A stretch of 64,000 nt of DNA, from NCBI RefSeq assembly GCF_000952155.1, contig NZ_JYON01000011.1, forward strand, positions 1 to 64,000, given 5' to 3'. Of the stretch, positions 34,388-43,111 are shown piece after piece. Origin of the DNA: Aliterella atlantica CENA595 (lineage in GTDB: Bacteria; Cyanobacteriota; Cyanobacteriia; Cyanobacteriales; Chroococcidiopsidaceae). How positions within the stretch are numbered: position 1 is the stretch's first letter; each line of letters starts with the position of its first letter. The notes under the pieces were generated by a model, which was not told the origin of the DNA, made no database searches, and saw only the letters and a program-made list of their open reading frames with translations. The translations under genes and the position numbers were made by a program.

Positions 34388-35998
34388 GTGAGGTTATCAA
34401 AATTGCGGCAACAGCCGAGTTTATGGCTGGTTATTAAGGTTGCGAGTATTTTTTTCGTGCTGTGTCTGATATTGACTTTGCATCGGTACTACACCTTTTA
34501 CGCTTCTTTCGATCAAGGTATTTTTAATCAGGTATTCTGGAATGGCACTCACGGGCGTTTCTTTCAAAGTTCCCTCTCTTCTAGCCTTTCTACTAATGTT
34601 GTCCACAATGGCGAAGTTCCAGAAGTGTTTTATCACCGCTTGGGACAGCATTTTACTCCAGCCTTGTTACTCTGGTTGCCGCTGTATGCTTTATTTCCTT
34701 CGCCTGTTACCCTGACTGTTTTACAAGTTACTCTAATTACTGCAGCCGGAATTGTTCTTTATGCTTTGGCGAGACACTATTTAGAACCGCCCCTAGCAGC
34801 AATGGTAACAGTTAGCTTTTATGGCGCTAATGCTGTTATTGGTCCAACTTTGTCAAATTTCCACGATATTAGCCAAATTCCCTTGTTTGTGTTTGGACTG
34901 TTGCTAGCAATGGAAAAACGTAAGTGGTGGATATTTTGGCTGTTGGCGGTGTTAATTTTGGCGGTGAGGGAAGATAGTGGCGTAGTGCTATTTAGTATTG
35001 GATTTTATTTAGTTGTTAGCAAACGCTTTCCCCGCATTGGGCTTGCTGTTTGCACTCTTAGCTTTTCTTATATGCTGCTGCTAACTAATGCGATTATGCC
35101 GCTCTTTTCTGAGGATATTTCGCGGCGATTTATGATCGAACGGTTTGGACAGTACACGGATGAAGAGGAAGCTACTACCTTAGATATTATCTGGGGAATG
35201 ATTAGCCATCCCGAACGTTTGATAGGACAGCTTTTTTCGCCACTAGGAAAGAAAATTAGCTATTTATCTGGGCATTTCTTGCCTTTAGCTTTTGTACCTG
35301 CTGCTAGTGCTTCGGCGTGGGCGATCGCACTTTTTCCTTTGTTACAAATATTCTTGCAACAAGGTGAGTCGAGACTTGCAATTACAATTCGCTATGCCTT
35401 AACTGTTGTTCCTGGGGTATTTTACGGGACAATATTGTGGTGGGCAAATCATCCCAAACGATTTAAGCCTTCTTTTCGCCGCTTTTGGGTAGGCTGCATT
35501 TGTCTATCTTTATTTTTTACGCTGACATCTAATCCCAGTCGGACATTTTACTTTGTAATTCCTGACTCTATTCAACCTTGGGTTTATGTATCTTTGCCTC
35601 AGCAATGGCATCATGTATGGCAAATTAGGAGCCTTTTATCACAAATTCCCTCAGATGCTAGTGTAGCGGCTACTACTTACATAGTTCCTCATCTTTCTAG
35701 CCGTAGGGAAATTATCAGGTTTCCAGCTTTGCAGTTGCGTAACGATCGCCAACAAGTAGTTAATGTTGATTATGCGATCGCCGATTTGTGGCAATTTCAG
35801 CAGTATCAAGTTGCTTTTGATAGCGATCGCGAGTTACTCAAACAAGGTATGACTGTGATTAACCAGCTTATAAATAGCCAAGAATACGGGCTGATTGGTT
35901 TTGCAGATGGTGTAGTGTTGTTGCAAAAAGGCACACCTAATAATCCGTCTGCAACTAATGCTTGGGCAGAATATCAAAAAACCATTCAGATATCCTGA
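34388..35998 (+). CDS. DUF2079 family polytopic membrane protein
   Basis: 536 residues from a GTG start with about ten membrane helices. The extracytoplasmic loop after the first helix has the family hallmark FDQGIFNQVFW and the HFTPALLLWLPLYAL segment; REDSGVVLF near 196 is another conserved block. The overall topology resembles GT-C type glycosyltransferases, with an acidic-residue-containing first loop, so a lipid-linked sugar transferase role is possible but unproven. The C-terminal 120 residues (from about 410) are probably periplasmic. No neighbouring gene gives the substrate. Confidence 0.85.
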   Translation: MRLSKLRQQPSLWLVIKVASIFFVLCLILTLHRYYTFYASFDQGIFNQVFWNGTHGRFFQSSLSSSLSTNVVHNGEVPEVFYHRLGQHFTPALLLWLPLYALFPSPVTLTVLQVTLITAAGIVLYALARHYLEPPLAAMVTVSFYGANAVIGPTLSNFHDISQIPLFVFGLLLAMEKRKWWIFWLLAVLILAVREDSGVVLFSIGFYLVVSKRFPRIGLAVCTLSFSYMLLLTNAIMPLFSEDISRRFMIERFGQYTDEEEATTLDIIWGMISHPERLIGQLFSPLGKKISYLSGHFLPLAFVPAASASAWAIALFPLLQIFLQQGESRLAITIRYALTVVPGVFYGTILWWANHPKRFKPSFRRFWVGCICLSLFFTLTSNPSRTFYFVIPDSIQPWVYVSLPQQWHHVWQIRSLLSQIPSDASVAATTYIVPHLSSRREIIRFPALQLRNDRQQVVNVDYAIADLWQFQQYQVAFDSDRELLKQGMTVINQLINSQEYGLIGFADGVVLLQKGTPNNPSATNAWAEYQKTIQIS

Positions 35999-36045
35999 AC
36001 GGCATTACTAAACTGACGCTGCTATTTACGCATCGATCGCAACTA

Positions 36046-36366
36046 TTATCCTCTTAATGTCCTGCCTGCTTGTGACAGCAAATCTGCAAGCTGACGAATT
36101 TTAGCTGCAACCTCGTTAGAAGTTTCGATCGATAATTCGCCCAAGGTGTCTTCGCCTACACTGGTGAGCAAATTAGCTATTGCTTCGGCGCTTTTGCCTT
36201 TACGTAAAGCGTCTTTGAGTTCTCCTAGATCGTTGGCAATGTCTAATCCTTGAAGTTGGTGCTGCCAACTTTCCAGCACTGCAATTGCTTGTTCGACTGG
36301 AATTGCTGTAATTCCACTTTCGAGAGCGGCGATCGTCGAATCAATATCAGCCTGAGTTGATGCCAT
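36046..36366 (-). CDS. Small helical hypothetical protein
   Basis: 106 residues from ATG 36366 (MASTQADIDSTIAALESG); the frame extends to 36441, but those 25 residues look like untranslated leader. It is alpha-helical and acidic, with the segments IPVEQAIAVLESWQHQLQ and LKDALRKGKSAEAIANLL, and no signal peptide or cysteine. I do not recognise a family. It is likely a conserved cyanobacterial protein of unknown role. Confidence 0.65.
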   Translation of the reverse strand: MASTQADIDSTIAALESGITAIPVEQAIAVLESWQHQLQGLDIANDLGELKDALRKGKSAEAIANLLTSVGEDTLGELSIETSNEVAAKIRQLADLLSQAGRTLRG

Positions 36367-36531
36367 GAGAAAATCCTGATTACAAAAGATTCGATCTGTT
36401 GAATTATATCCGGCTAACATCGTGCTGAATTTAGATAGCATAAATCGTCCCTCTAGAGGAGGAAGCCGATTGAACTTGCCAAAATTGGCAGGTTAAAAGA
36501 GCGAAATTCTCCTCAAATTCAGCAATAGCCC

Positions 36532-37521
36532 CTAAACTTGTGCCATCTGTTTAGATTCGGTAAATATACGATCGCGATTATGGGATGCATCAAAATCTAT
36601 TTCTGGTCCTACTGGCACAATTTGGGTAGGGTTAAGTTGGGGTAAGCCTTGATAGTAAAGCTTTTTGATATGATCGGCGTTGCATACATCTTTAACTTTG
36701 GGCTGTTGGTATAAATCTTTAAGATAATTCCACAAGTTGGGGTAATCGACGATGCGACGCAGGTTGCATTTAAACAAGCCGTAGTAAGCTAAATCAAAGC
36801 GCAAAAGTGTTGTAAACATACACCAGTCTGCTTCTGTTATCTGGTTTCCACATAAGTATCGCTGCGCTGCTAGTACGTTTTCCCAGTAATCTAAAGCTTG
36901 AAATAACTCTGTAACTGCTTCTTCGTAGGCGGCTTGAGTGTTAGCAAATCCCGATCTATACACGCCATTATTAATCGGCTGATAGATAGCATCAATTGTT
37001 TTATCAATTTCCTGCTGTAACTCGGTGGGGTAAAAGTTAGCGTCAGTGTTGCTATCTGCAAACTGGGTGTCAAACATCCGTATAATCTGGCGCGATTCGT
37101 TATTAACTATAGTTGCAGTCTGTTTATCCCAAAGTACCGGAACTGTAACGCGCCCCGTATAATTAGGATTAGCTCTAGTGTAAGTATCGCGTAGATAGAA
37201 GTCGCCATTTACAATATCGGGAATGCAACCAGGATTTTGAGTAAATTTCCAGCCATCTTCGCTAATTACCGGATCGACGATCGAAAGGCTAATAATATCT
37301 TCTAATCCTTTCAATTTCCACATAATTGCTGTGCGATGCGCCCAAGGACAACCTAACGAGACATAAAGATGGTAGCGGTTGGCTTCAGCCTTGAAACCGC
37401 TAGAACCATCAGCAGTAATCCAGTTGCGAAAATGAGTAGGCATTCGGTTAAACTTGCCTTGTTCGTCTCTTTCCGTCCAATCTGTTACCCATTTGCCATC
37501 AACTAACATTCCGAGTGTCAT
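36532..37521 (-). CDS. Glutathionyl-hydroquinone reductase (xi-class GST, YqjG/ECM4 family)
   Basis: 329 residues, the normal length. The catalytic motif is GCPWAHRT near residues 53-60, whose Cys reduces S-glutathionyl-hydroquinones; the thioredoxin-like domain ends near 155 and an all-helical GST domain follows (AQRYLCGNQITEADWCMF near 218-235). The family recycles glutathionylated quinones in detoxification. It follows the VOC gene by 49 bp and the MarR gene upstream on the same strand, consistent with a quinone- or electrophile-responsive operon. All family catalytic residues that I can recognise are present. Confidence 0.92.
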   Translation of the reverse strand: MTLGMLVDGKWVTDWTERDEQGKFNRMPTHFRNWITADGSSGFKAEANRYHLYVSLGCPWAHRTAIMWKLKGLEDIISLSIVDPVISEDGWKFTQNPGCIPDIVNGDFYLRDTYTRANPNYTGRVTVPVLWDKQTATIVNNESRQIIRMFDTQFADSNTDANFYPTELQQEIDKTIDAIYQPINNGVYRSGFANTQAAYEEAVTELFQALDYWENVLAAQRYLCGNQITEADWCMFTTLLRFDLAYYGLFKCNLRRIVDYPNLWNYLKDLYQQPKVKDVCNADHIKKLYYQGLPQLNPTQIVPVGPEIDFDASHNRDRIFTESKQMAQV

Positions 37522-37564
37522 AATTACCTCTGTTCATATTCGCCCTAAACTTTTACTGTCTCTT

Positions 37565-37577
37565 CACTGGTCACTGA
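37565..37577. repeat. Short ACTGGTC-type repeat at the VOC stop codon
   Basis: CACTGGTCACTGA: about two units. It supplies the last codon and the TGA stop of the VOC gene on the minus strand (stop 37571-37573). Confidence 0.7.
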
Positions 37578-38017
37578 TAATTGGGTAAGGAATAAGCTAC
37601 ATCTCTACTAAATGGTGCTGACAAATCCGCCCATTCTTCGTGAGGTACATCTACACCTAATTCAATGACGTTGCGATCTGGATCTAGTACGTAAAACGAT
37701 CGCATTACTGTATGGTCAACTGTACCTAAAATAGTCACGCCAAAAGATTTACAGCGGTTGTATAACTCGGCTAATGCTTGCTCGTTGCTGACATTAAAAC
37801 AGATGTGAAATAAGCCTGTTGCCTGACTTTGAGGTGCGATCGCCTTGCTACCAACTTCGACTAAAGCTAAATCGTGGTGATGTTTCCCTGCATGGTAAAA
37901 CCACATACCAGGGCGTTCGGCTACTTTTTGCATTCCTAGTATTTCTTGGTAGAAGCGATCGCTAGCTTCTAAGTTTCTCACTTTCAAAACAATATGATTG
38001 ATTCCTTGTATAGCCAT
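37571..38017 (-). CDS. VOC-family (glyoxalase/dioxygenase fold) protein
   Basis: 148 residues. The two beta-alpha-beta modules carry the usual metal-ligand positions: His7 in GINHIVLKV, and His/Glu in the later modules (LFHICFNV near residue 72; DPDRNVIELGVDVP near 113-126). This metal-binding pattern fits dioxygenases, glyoxalases or fosfomycin-type transferases; the substrate is not readable. In the cluster with MarR and the hydroquinone reductase it is probably a quinone- or catechol-detoxifying enzyme. Its final Gln codon and stop come from a heptamer repeat. Confidence 0.82.
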   Translation of the reverse strand: MAIQGINHIVLKVRNLEASDRFYQEILGMQKVAERPGMWFYHAGKHHHDLALVEVGSKAIAPQSQATGLFHICFNVSNEQALAELYNRCKSFGVTILGTVDHTVMRSFYVLDPDRNVIELGVDVPHEEWADLSAPFSRDVAYSLPNYQ

Positions 38018-38032
38018 TGTTTTGTACCGCTG

Positions 38033-38103
38033 CTAACGTTTGCGTTAGTAATGTACTAATGCGTACTATTATTTATATCATAAATATTGTTTGCACGCAA
38101 ACA
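38033..38103 (-). promoter_or_regulatory. Palindromes upstream of the VOC gene, possible MarR operators
   Basis: Three inverted repeats lie in the 88 bp between MarR and VOC: CTAACG-TTTG-CGTTAG (38033-38048), TTAGTA-ATG-TACTAA (38045-38059) and TGTTTGC-AC-GCAAACA (38088-38103). MarR proteins bind such short palindromes, typically in their own locus. Placement 16-86 bp before the VOC start fits repression of VOC and the reductase gene. Confidence 0.5.
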
Positions 38104-38105
38104 GT

Positions 38106-38588
38106 CTATATAGGAACTTTCTCAAATATGCTCCTGAGCTTGACTAAAGCAGCTTCAATTTGCGGTAAATCTTCAGGTTCCAGGAGAGCGAAACGCTCTT
38201 TGAGGTAGGCAATATGGGCGGGGAAGGTTTCAGCAAAGACTTTTTCACCTTCAGGAGTAAGTACGGCAAGAAAGCTGCGCCGATCTTCTTTTGGTACTTC
38301 GCGGCGGACTAAGCCTTTCTTTTCTAAGCGATCGATAATGCCTGTAAGTTCGCCTTTAGTGGTCAGAGTTTTTTCGGCTAACTTGTGAAAAGTCATACCA
38401 GGGGTATTACCCAAAGTGCTAATTACATCAAACTGGGAGGAAGTTAAACCCATCTGGCGAATTTGGGCATCAGAATAGCTTCTAAAAGCTTGGTAAGCCC
38501 AGACTAACTCGCGTACTGTCCCCATAAATAATTCTTTGGCGGCGGCTTTAGTTGCAGACTGATTTGTTTGATTATCTTCGGTTGTCAC
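38106..38588 (-). CDS. MarR-family transcriptional regulator
   Basis: 160 residues from a GTG start. The MarR winged-helix core spans about 30-140 with LTSSQFDVISTLGNTPGMTFHKLAEK and recognition region TTKGELTGIIDRLEKKGLVRR, followed by the beta-wing (EDRRSFLAVLTPEGEKVF). MarR proteins are released from DNA by phenolic ligands or oxidised cysteines; this protein has none of the latter that I can see, so a small ligand is more likely. It lies upstream of VOC and hydroquinone reductase on the same strand and probably controls them. Confidence 0.9.
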   Translation of the reverse strand: MTTEDNQTNQSATKAAAKELFMGTVRELVWAYQAFRSYSDAQIRQMGLTSSQFDVISTLGNTPGMTFHKLAEKTLTTKGELTGIIDRLEKKGLVRREVPKEDRRSFLAVLTPEGEKVFAETFPAHIAYLKERFALLEPEDLPQIEAALVKLRSIFEKVPI

Positions 38589-38630
38589 TAGACTTCGATC
38601 CCCCTGTAGTCCCCCTTGTCTCCCACATCA

Positions 38631-39098
38631 CTAATGCGAGTCTTGCAAATATTCAATAGCTGCGGCGAGTTTTGTCGGGTATCCTTCAGCAAATCTCTCA
38701 AACCACAAGCCTTCAGAAGACAAAGGATCTAGTTTTTCTAACCAAGCTTGAGCCTGAACTTTTAGAGCCTCAAGTTGTTTTTGCCTTTGCTGTTGTTGCT
38801 GTTGTAGCTGTGCTTGGATTTGCTGCTGTTTTTGTTGTGCTGCTATTTTGTCTTGTTCTTGATAATCGTTCTTAACTTGGTTTAGTAGGCTGTCTATAGC
38901 GGAATTTGATGCAGGTTGCGATCGCTTTATATTAGGCGATTGAGGTGCTGGTGGCTTTTGATACTTGCCTTCTACTTGCTCTAAAAGGCTATCAATAGCT
39001 GCATCGTTGGCTGCGGCTGGATTTGGTAAATTGGGCTTTACTGTAGGTTCTTGAGACTCGGCTTTAATTTGAGCTAAAAGTTTATCAATTGAGTCCAT
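38631..39098 (-). CDS. Slr1339-family salt-stress-type protein with repeated short helices
   Basis: 155 residues from ATG 39098; a GTG one codon earlier (39101) is an alternative. Three related short segments (SIDKLLAQIKAE, AIDSLLEQVEGKYQK, AIDSLLNQVKNDYQE) stand about 35 residues apart, then a Gln-rich coiled-coil (about 85-110), then the conserved C-terminal block LEKLDPLSSEGLWFERFAEGYP. The C-terminal block matches my memory of proteins annotated as salt-stress protein of the Slr1339 family; its molecular role is unknown. Cytosolic, no membrane helix. Confidence 0.65.
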   Translation of the reverse strand: MDSIDKLLAQIKAESQEPTVKPNLPNPAAANDAAIDSLLEQVEGKYQKPPAPQSPNIKRSQPASNSAIDSLLNQVKNDYQEQDKIAAQQKQQQIQAQLQQQQQQRQKQLEALKVQAQAWLEKLDPLSSEGLWFERFAEGYPTKLAAAIEYLQDSH

Positions 39099-39133
39099 CA
39101 CTTTGAGTCCTAAATTAAGGGAACAACTTTAAC

Positions 39134-39193
39134 AGTGACCAGTGACCAGTGACCAGTGACCAGTTAAATAATGAATCAATTTCTTGATTTTTC
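39134..39193. repeat. ACTGGTC array (four copies) with a shared 30-bp flank
   Basis: Four AGTGACC copies at 39134-39161, then AGTTAA, then a 30-bp flank (39164-39193) that matches 45060-45089 in inverted orientation with one mismatch. It lies between the Slr1339-type gene start and the VWA gene stop. Confidence 0.85.
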
Positions 39194-39258
39194 CCAATTT
39201 TATTTCGGGGCTTGTACCTACTACTAACTGGCAAAACCCAATCGTTACCAAAGGGTAA

Positions 39259-39864
39259 TTAGTCGTTAATAGCGTTCAGCAATACTTCAGACAAACTCAT
39301 GTCTTCCATATCGTCCATTGTAATCGTGTCGCAGATATCAAACTTTGCTCCAGCAGTTTGCAGTTCGTCATCTAAAACTTTGAGAAAGCGAGTTGCTTGA
39401 GCATCATTACCTACTTGAACTATTGAAATGGCTAGTTCTTCGTCACGATCCATACGCCTAGAGACTTCGATAATTACCTTCATCACAGCTTTGCGATCGT
39501 CTGGTTCGCCATCTGTTACTACTAAAATAGTTTCGCCATTTGGTTTAGTTTGATTTGCCGATTTACGCGCAAAGTAGTCGTCGGTGGCGTGTTTGAGTAC
39601 AGCCGCCAAATCGGTAGTACCAGAGGGATCGTTTTCTTGAAATATTTGCGTAACTTTGCTAGAAGTGACATTTTCAAAGCGTTTGAATTTACCAGAAAAT
39701 AAGTAGATAGTAATGCCATCTGGATCGAATTGTTCGCATTTACTAGCTAATGCTAAAGTTGATTCTTGCGCTGCTACCCAGCGAGTTCTACCATTTTTTT
39801 GATCTGGGGTAGCCATGCTGCCGCTTTTGTCGATAATTAGGGTATAGTCTCGGTTCTGTAGCAT
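39259..39864 (-). CDS. VWA-domain protein, second of a tandem pair
   Basis: 201 residues, a stand-alone von Willebrand A domain. The metal-ion-dependent adhesion site is complete: DKSGSMATPD near residue 8, a Thr in DPSGTTDLAAV near 89 and Asp in VVTDGEPDD near 130. It has no signal peptide or membrane helix, so it is cytosolic. It is a paralogue of the adjacent 39874-40476 protein (similar ATESTLALASKCEQFDPDGITIYLFSG-type blocks). Cytosolic VWA proteins often assist AAA+ chaperones or toxin systems, but no such partner is adjacent. The role is unknown. Confidence 0.88.
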   Translation of the reverse strand: MLQNRDYTLIIDKSGSMATPDQKNGRTRWVAAQESTLALASKCEQFDPDGITIYLFSGKFKRFENVTSSKVTQIFQENDPSGTTDLAAVLKHATDDYFARKSANQTKPNGETILVVTDGEPDDRKAVMKVIIEVSRRMDRDEELAISIVQVGNDAQATRFLKVLDDELQTAGAKFDICDTITMDDMEDMSLSEVLLNAIND

Positions 39865-39873
39865 AAATACCTG

Positions 39874-40476
39874 TTAATCGTTAATGGCGTTAAGTAGCAC
39901 GTCCGCAAGACTCATGTCTTCCATGTCATCTAGCGTAATCGCATCGCAGATATCAAATTTTGCGCCTACTCCTTCTAATTGATCGTCTAAGGCTTTGAGG
40001 AATTTAGTAGCTTGCGGATCGTTACCGACTTGAATCATCGAAATAGCTAACTCTTCATCGCGTTCCATTTGCCTTGATGCATTTACAATAGCTTCCATTA
40101 CAGCCCTGCGATCGTCTGGTTCGCCATCTGTAATTACTAAAATTGTTTCTCCATTAGGCTTAGTTTGTCCGGCACTTTTGCGCTTGAAGTAGCTATTGGT
40201 AGCATCTTGCAGTACGGAGTATAAGTTAGTAGTCCCCGATGGATCGTTTTCTTGAAAGATTTGGGCAACTTTAGCAGATGTTACATCATCGTAACGCTTG
40301 AAGCGACCGGAAAATAAATAAACTGTAATTCCATCTGGATCGAACTGTTCGCATTTTCTAGCTAAAGCTAAAGTAGATTCTTGAGCTATTTCCCATCTAC
40401 TTTTTCCACCCATTTGATCGGGAGTGGACATACTGCCGCTTTTGTCAATAATTAATGTATAATCGCGGTCTTTCAT
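39874..40476 (-). CDS. VWA-domain protein, first of a tandem pair
   Basis: 200 residues. The same architecture as its neighbour: MIDAS with DKSGSMSTPD near residue 8, DPSGTTNLYSV near 88 and VITDGEPDD near 129, then the shared closing segment DDMEDMSLADVLLNAIND. Only 9 bp separate its stop from the next start, so the two are translated from one mRNA. The products probably form a homo- or heteromer binding Mg2+. A strong terminator upstream (40547-40580) ends the preceding M50 gene, so the pair has its own promoter in the 70 bp between. Confidence 0.88.
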   Translation of the reverse strand: MKDRDYTLIIDKSGSMSTPDQMGGKSRWEIAQESTLALARKCEQFDPDGITVYLFSGRFKRYDDVTSAKVAQIFQENDPSGTTNLYSVLQDATNSYFKRKSAGQTKPNGETILVITDGEPDDRRAVMEAIVNASRQMERDEELAISMIQVGNDPQATKFLKALDDQLEGVGAKFDICDAITLDDMEDMSLADVLLNAIND

Positions 40477-40546
40477 ATTATGTCTTCCTGATAATTACGT
40501 CTTCGGCTCTAGTCTAGCTTTTAGGTAATGCTACGTCACCTAGCAA

Positions 40547-40580
40547 ATAAAAAAGGAAAAGGATTTTTCTGCCCTTTTCC
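40547..40580 (-). terminator. Rho-independent terminator after the M50-CBS gene
   Basis: On the minus strand GGAAAAGG pairs with CCTTTTCC (8 bp or more) around a 10-nt loop and is followed by TTTTTTATT. It lies 24 bp after the M50 stop codon. Confidence 0.8.
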
Positions 40581-40603
40581 CTTTAACCTTTGCCCTTGTA
40601 CAA

Positions 40604-41731
40604 CTACACAGGATTTAGTTGAGTTTTCTGTTGCAGGATGTGGAGAATTGTTGCTTTTTCTAGAATGCCTACTAATACTCCGTTTTCCTTAATTACAGGT
40701 AATGCTGACTTTTGTTGCTGCTCTAGTTGCATTACCGCCTCTAATAGCGATCGCTCGGAAGATACGACTGTAGTAATATCAATTGGTTGCATTAAGTCTT
40801 TGACTTGCATTTCTTGCCAGCGCGAACTTGGAACTTTGCTCAAGTCTTCAATTGCGATCGCACCTACTAATATACCTTGCTCGTCTGTAACTAGATACTT
40901 GCGCCAATTGTTGCCATTGATAATAGATTCGTCAGCAAACTCTCTTAAACTTAGATTTGCCGCAACTTGCGGACTATTAGCAGTTACCGCATCGGCTGCT
41001 GTCAAACCTTGGAATTTTTCTTGTACGGTAGCAGACTGAGCCGCTCTACCTGCATTTTGCAACAAGAACGAACCGATGAGCAAGTTCCAGATATTAGCAA
41101 AGCTGCCGAATAATAATAGCGGAATTAAACCACTAGCGATCGCTAGCCAACCAATAAATTGCCCTACACGACTTGCAAATACAACGCCCTTATAAGGATT
41201 GCCTGTAATTTTCCAGACTAAAGCTTTAAGAATATTGCCACCATCTAAAGGTAACCCTGGAATTAAGTTAAATAGCGCTAGTGCTAAGTTGACATAAGCT
41301 AACGTGCCGAGTATTGCCGCCAATGGTCCTGATAAGGGAATAGTAGCAGTAATAGCCGTAACTATACCAAATATTGCCAAACTAACTAAAGGACCTGCGA
41401 TCGCTACCCAAAATGCTCCGGCTGGTGTTTTTGACTCTTTTTCTAAACTCGCCAAACCACCAAACAGAAACAGCGTAATCGATTTAACGCCAATTCCTTG
41501 CTTCAAGGCAACGAAACTATGTCCTAATTCGTGTGCTAGTACAGAAGCAAACAACAATAAAGCTGCAACTAATCCCAGCAGCAAAGGTAAAAAGCCATTT
41601 AATCCAGGAAATTGCGCCGCCAAGTTGCTAGCATAGCTCCAACTTACAAAAGCTAGAACTAAAAACCATGACTGGGCGATATAAAAAGGAATCCCGAACA
41701 AATTGCCTGCGCGAATAGTGCCATTCATCAT
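40604..41731 (-). CDS. Site-2 protease (M50) family membrane protease with two CBS domains
   Basis: 375 residues. The active-site HELGH in SVLAHELGHSFVAL is near residue 64, inside the membrane, and the second motif NLIPGLPLDGG with its metal-binding Asp is near residues 155-165. About five membrane helices precede two CBS domains (about 245-370: AADAVTANSPQVA, VKDLMQPIDITTV). M50 proteases with CBS pairs cleave membrane-bound anti-sigma factors or other signal proteins, with the CBS domains sensing nucleotides. Both metal-binding motifs are intact. The substrate is unknown. Confidence 0.92.
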   Translation of the reverse strand: MMNGTIRAGNLFGIPFYIAQSWFLVLAFVSWSYASNLAAQFPGLNGFLPLLLGLVAALLLFASVLAHELGHSFVALKQGIGVKSITLFLFGGLASLEKESKTPAGAFWVAIAGPLVSLAIFGIVTAITATIPLSGPLAAILGTLAYVNLALALFNLIPGLPLDGGNILKALVWKITGNPYKGVVFASRVGQFIGWLAIASGLIPLLLFGSFANIWNLLIGSFLLQNAGRAAQSATVQEKFQGLTAADAVTANSPQVAANLSLREFADESIINGNNWRKYLVTDEQGILVGAIAIEDLSKVPSSRWQEMQVKDLMQPIDITTVVSSERSLLEAVMQLEQQQKSALPVIKENGVLVGILEKATILHILQQKTQLNPV

Positions 41732-41897
41732 GCACTGCCTCTCATTTCAGCTATGTCTCGATCGTAACGAAATGTTAAACGGGTTTAATCTTTTAAAATA
41801 GAGTAGTATCCGTCCTTTGAGGTGCGGTTATGAGAATCAGGCGTACTTAGTTACTTGCCTAGCACCTTAAAATTATCCAAGCTGACTCGCTACAAAT

Positions 41898-42377
41898 ATG
41901 GTTAAGTACACTCTTGCTCAAAGTCCAGAGATTATATTGAATGTCCCTGGCAAAGATTCAGCCAAAGCTCGTGAAAAAGCAATGGATCAACTGATGGAAT
42001 TGATGGATGATGGGACATTATCTACCGATCTTGCCGATGGTTTTAGTCCGCAGCAGTTCATTGAAGTCAAAGATTTGCCTGCTGACGAACAAAGCGATGA
42101 AGACGGTATAACTCAAGCCGTACAAGTGCTAAATAACTTAGCTACGTTGAAGTTGAAAGTACAAGAATCGCGCAGCGAGGCGCTAGCTGTGCGTGCGGCA
42201 GTCGATATTTTGTTTACCGATAAGTCAGTCAGCGAGGAAGAAATAGCCAGCCTCAAAGAAGGCTTTAAGGTACTCAAAACCTTTGCTCAAGCGAACTTGC
42301 GCTATCAAGAAGCAAGAGCAAAAGCAGAACAAGCGCGGGCTGTTTTGGATCGCGCTTTGAAGTCTCCTGAAGGTTAA
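41898..42377 (+). CDS. Conserved hypothetical alpha-helical protein
   Basis: 159 residues. An N-terminal beta-containing segment (MVKYTLAQSPEIILNVPGKDSAKAREKAM) is followed by long charged helices, with coiled coil likely at about 80-155 (LKLKVQESRSEALAVRA, RYQEARAKAEQARAVLDRAL). There is no signal peptide or membrane helix. I do not recognise a family or function. It has a conserved-looking start ATG and lies between the M50 protease (divergent) and Uma2 genes. Confidence 0.7.
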   Translation: MVKYTLAQSPEIILNVPGKDSAKAREKAMDQLMELMDDGTLSTDLADGFSPQQFIEVKDLPADEQSDEDGITQAVQVLNNLATLKLKVQESRSEALAVRAAVDILFTDKSVSEEEIASLKEGFKVLKTFAQANLRYQEARAKAEQARAVLDRALKSPEG

Positions 42378-42459
42378 AGTTATAAGCGATCGCATTAGAC
42401 AATTCTTTTTTGGAGTGCGATCGCACATTAGCAAACTATAGATCGCTAAGGAGGTTGAA

Positions 42460-43044
42460 ATGATTGCAATATCAGATAAACCATACATGACTCCAGAAGA
42501 ATATTTGGAGTGGCAAGAAACGCAAGAGCTTCGCTATGAATACGTAGATGGAGTTGTGTACGCTAAGGATGAAGTTTATGGCATGACAGGGGGAACCCTT
42601 GCTCATAACGATATTGCCCTTAACCTTTATAGTGCTTTGCGTTCCCCCATACGCACAAAAGGCTGTCGGGTAAATGTTGCCGATGTCAAAGTTCAAACTG
42701 CTGAAACAGGTGCTTTTTTCTATCCCGATGTGCTGATTTCCTGCGATTCTCGTGACAAAATCGCTACCAAATTTGTCCGTTTTCCCTGTCTCATTGCTGA
42801 AATCCTTTCTCCTAGTACCGAAGCTTACGATCGCGTTGCAAAGTTTGCCCAATATCGCCGCCTCGAAAGCCTGCGAGAATACGTGCTGATTAGTTCGGAA
42901 AAAGTCAGCGTTGACATTTTTAGGCTCAATGGCAGTCATAAATGGGAACTTACACCATACTCTGCAGGTGAAATAGTTCAGTTTACAAGTATTAACTTTG
43001 AATGCCCAATTGAACTGCTGTATGAAGCTGTAGAATTACTCTAG
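42460..43044 (+). CDS. Uma2 family (DUF820) PD-(D/E)XK nuclease-like protein, first of a pair
   Basis: 194 residues. Family motifs: MTPEEYLEWQETQELRYEYVDG, GGTLAHNDIALNLYSAL, FFYPDVLISC with the active-site Asp near residue 90, and the E-x-V/L pattern in CLIAEILSPSTEAYDR near 109-124. The core has a restriction-endonuclease-like fold, common and highly amplified in cyanobacteria; activity and role are unproven. Compared with the next copy, it carries a short insertion (AKDEVYG region, near residues 32-38). Its 3' half is almost identical to the second copy. Confidence 0.87.
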   Translation: MIAISDKPYMTPEEYLEWQETQELRYEYVDGVVYAKDEVYGMTGGTLAHNDIALNLYSALRSPIRTKGCRVNVADVKVQTAETGAFFYPDVLISCDSRDKIATKFVRFPCLIAEILSPSTEAYDRVAKFAQYRRLESLREYVLISSEKVSVDIFRLNGSHKWELTPYSAGEIVQFTSINFECPIELLYEAVELL

Positions 43045-43111
43045 AAAAATAACCTTAGACTTGCAGTTTGGGTAAGATATGAGAGTTTAGGGGAGCGCAG
43101 GAAGGTTAAAC

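Noticed and set aside
42472..42939. 155-codon open frame opposite the first Uma2 gene
   Set aside because: Antisense to a clear family member; codon pattern follows the plus-strand gene.
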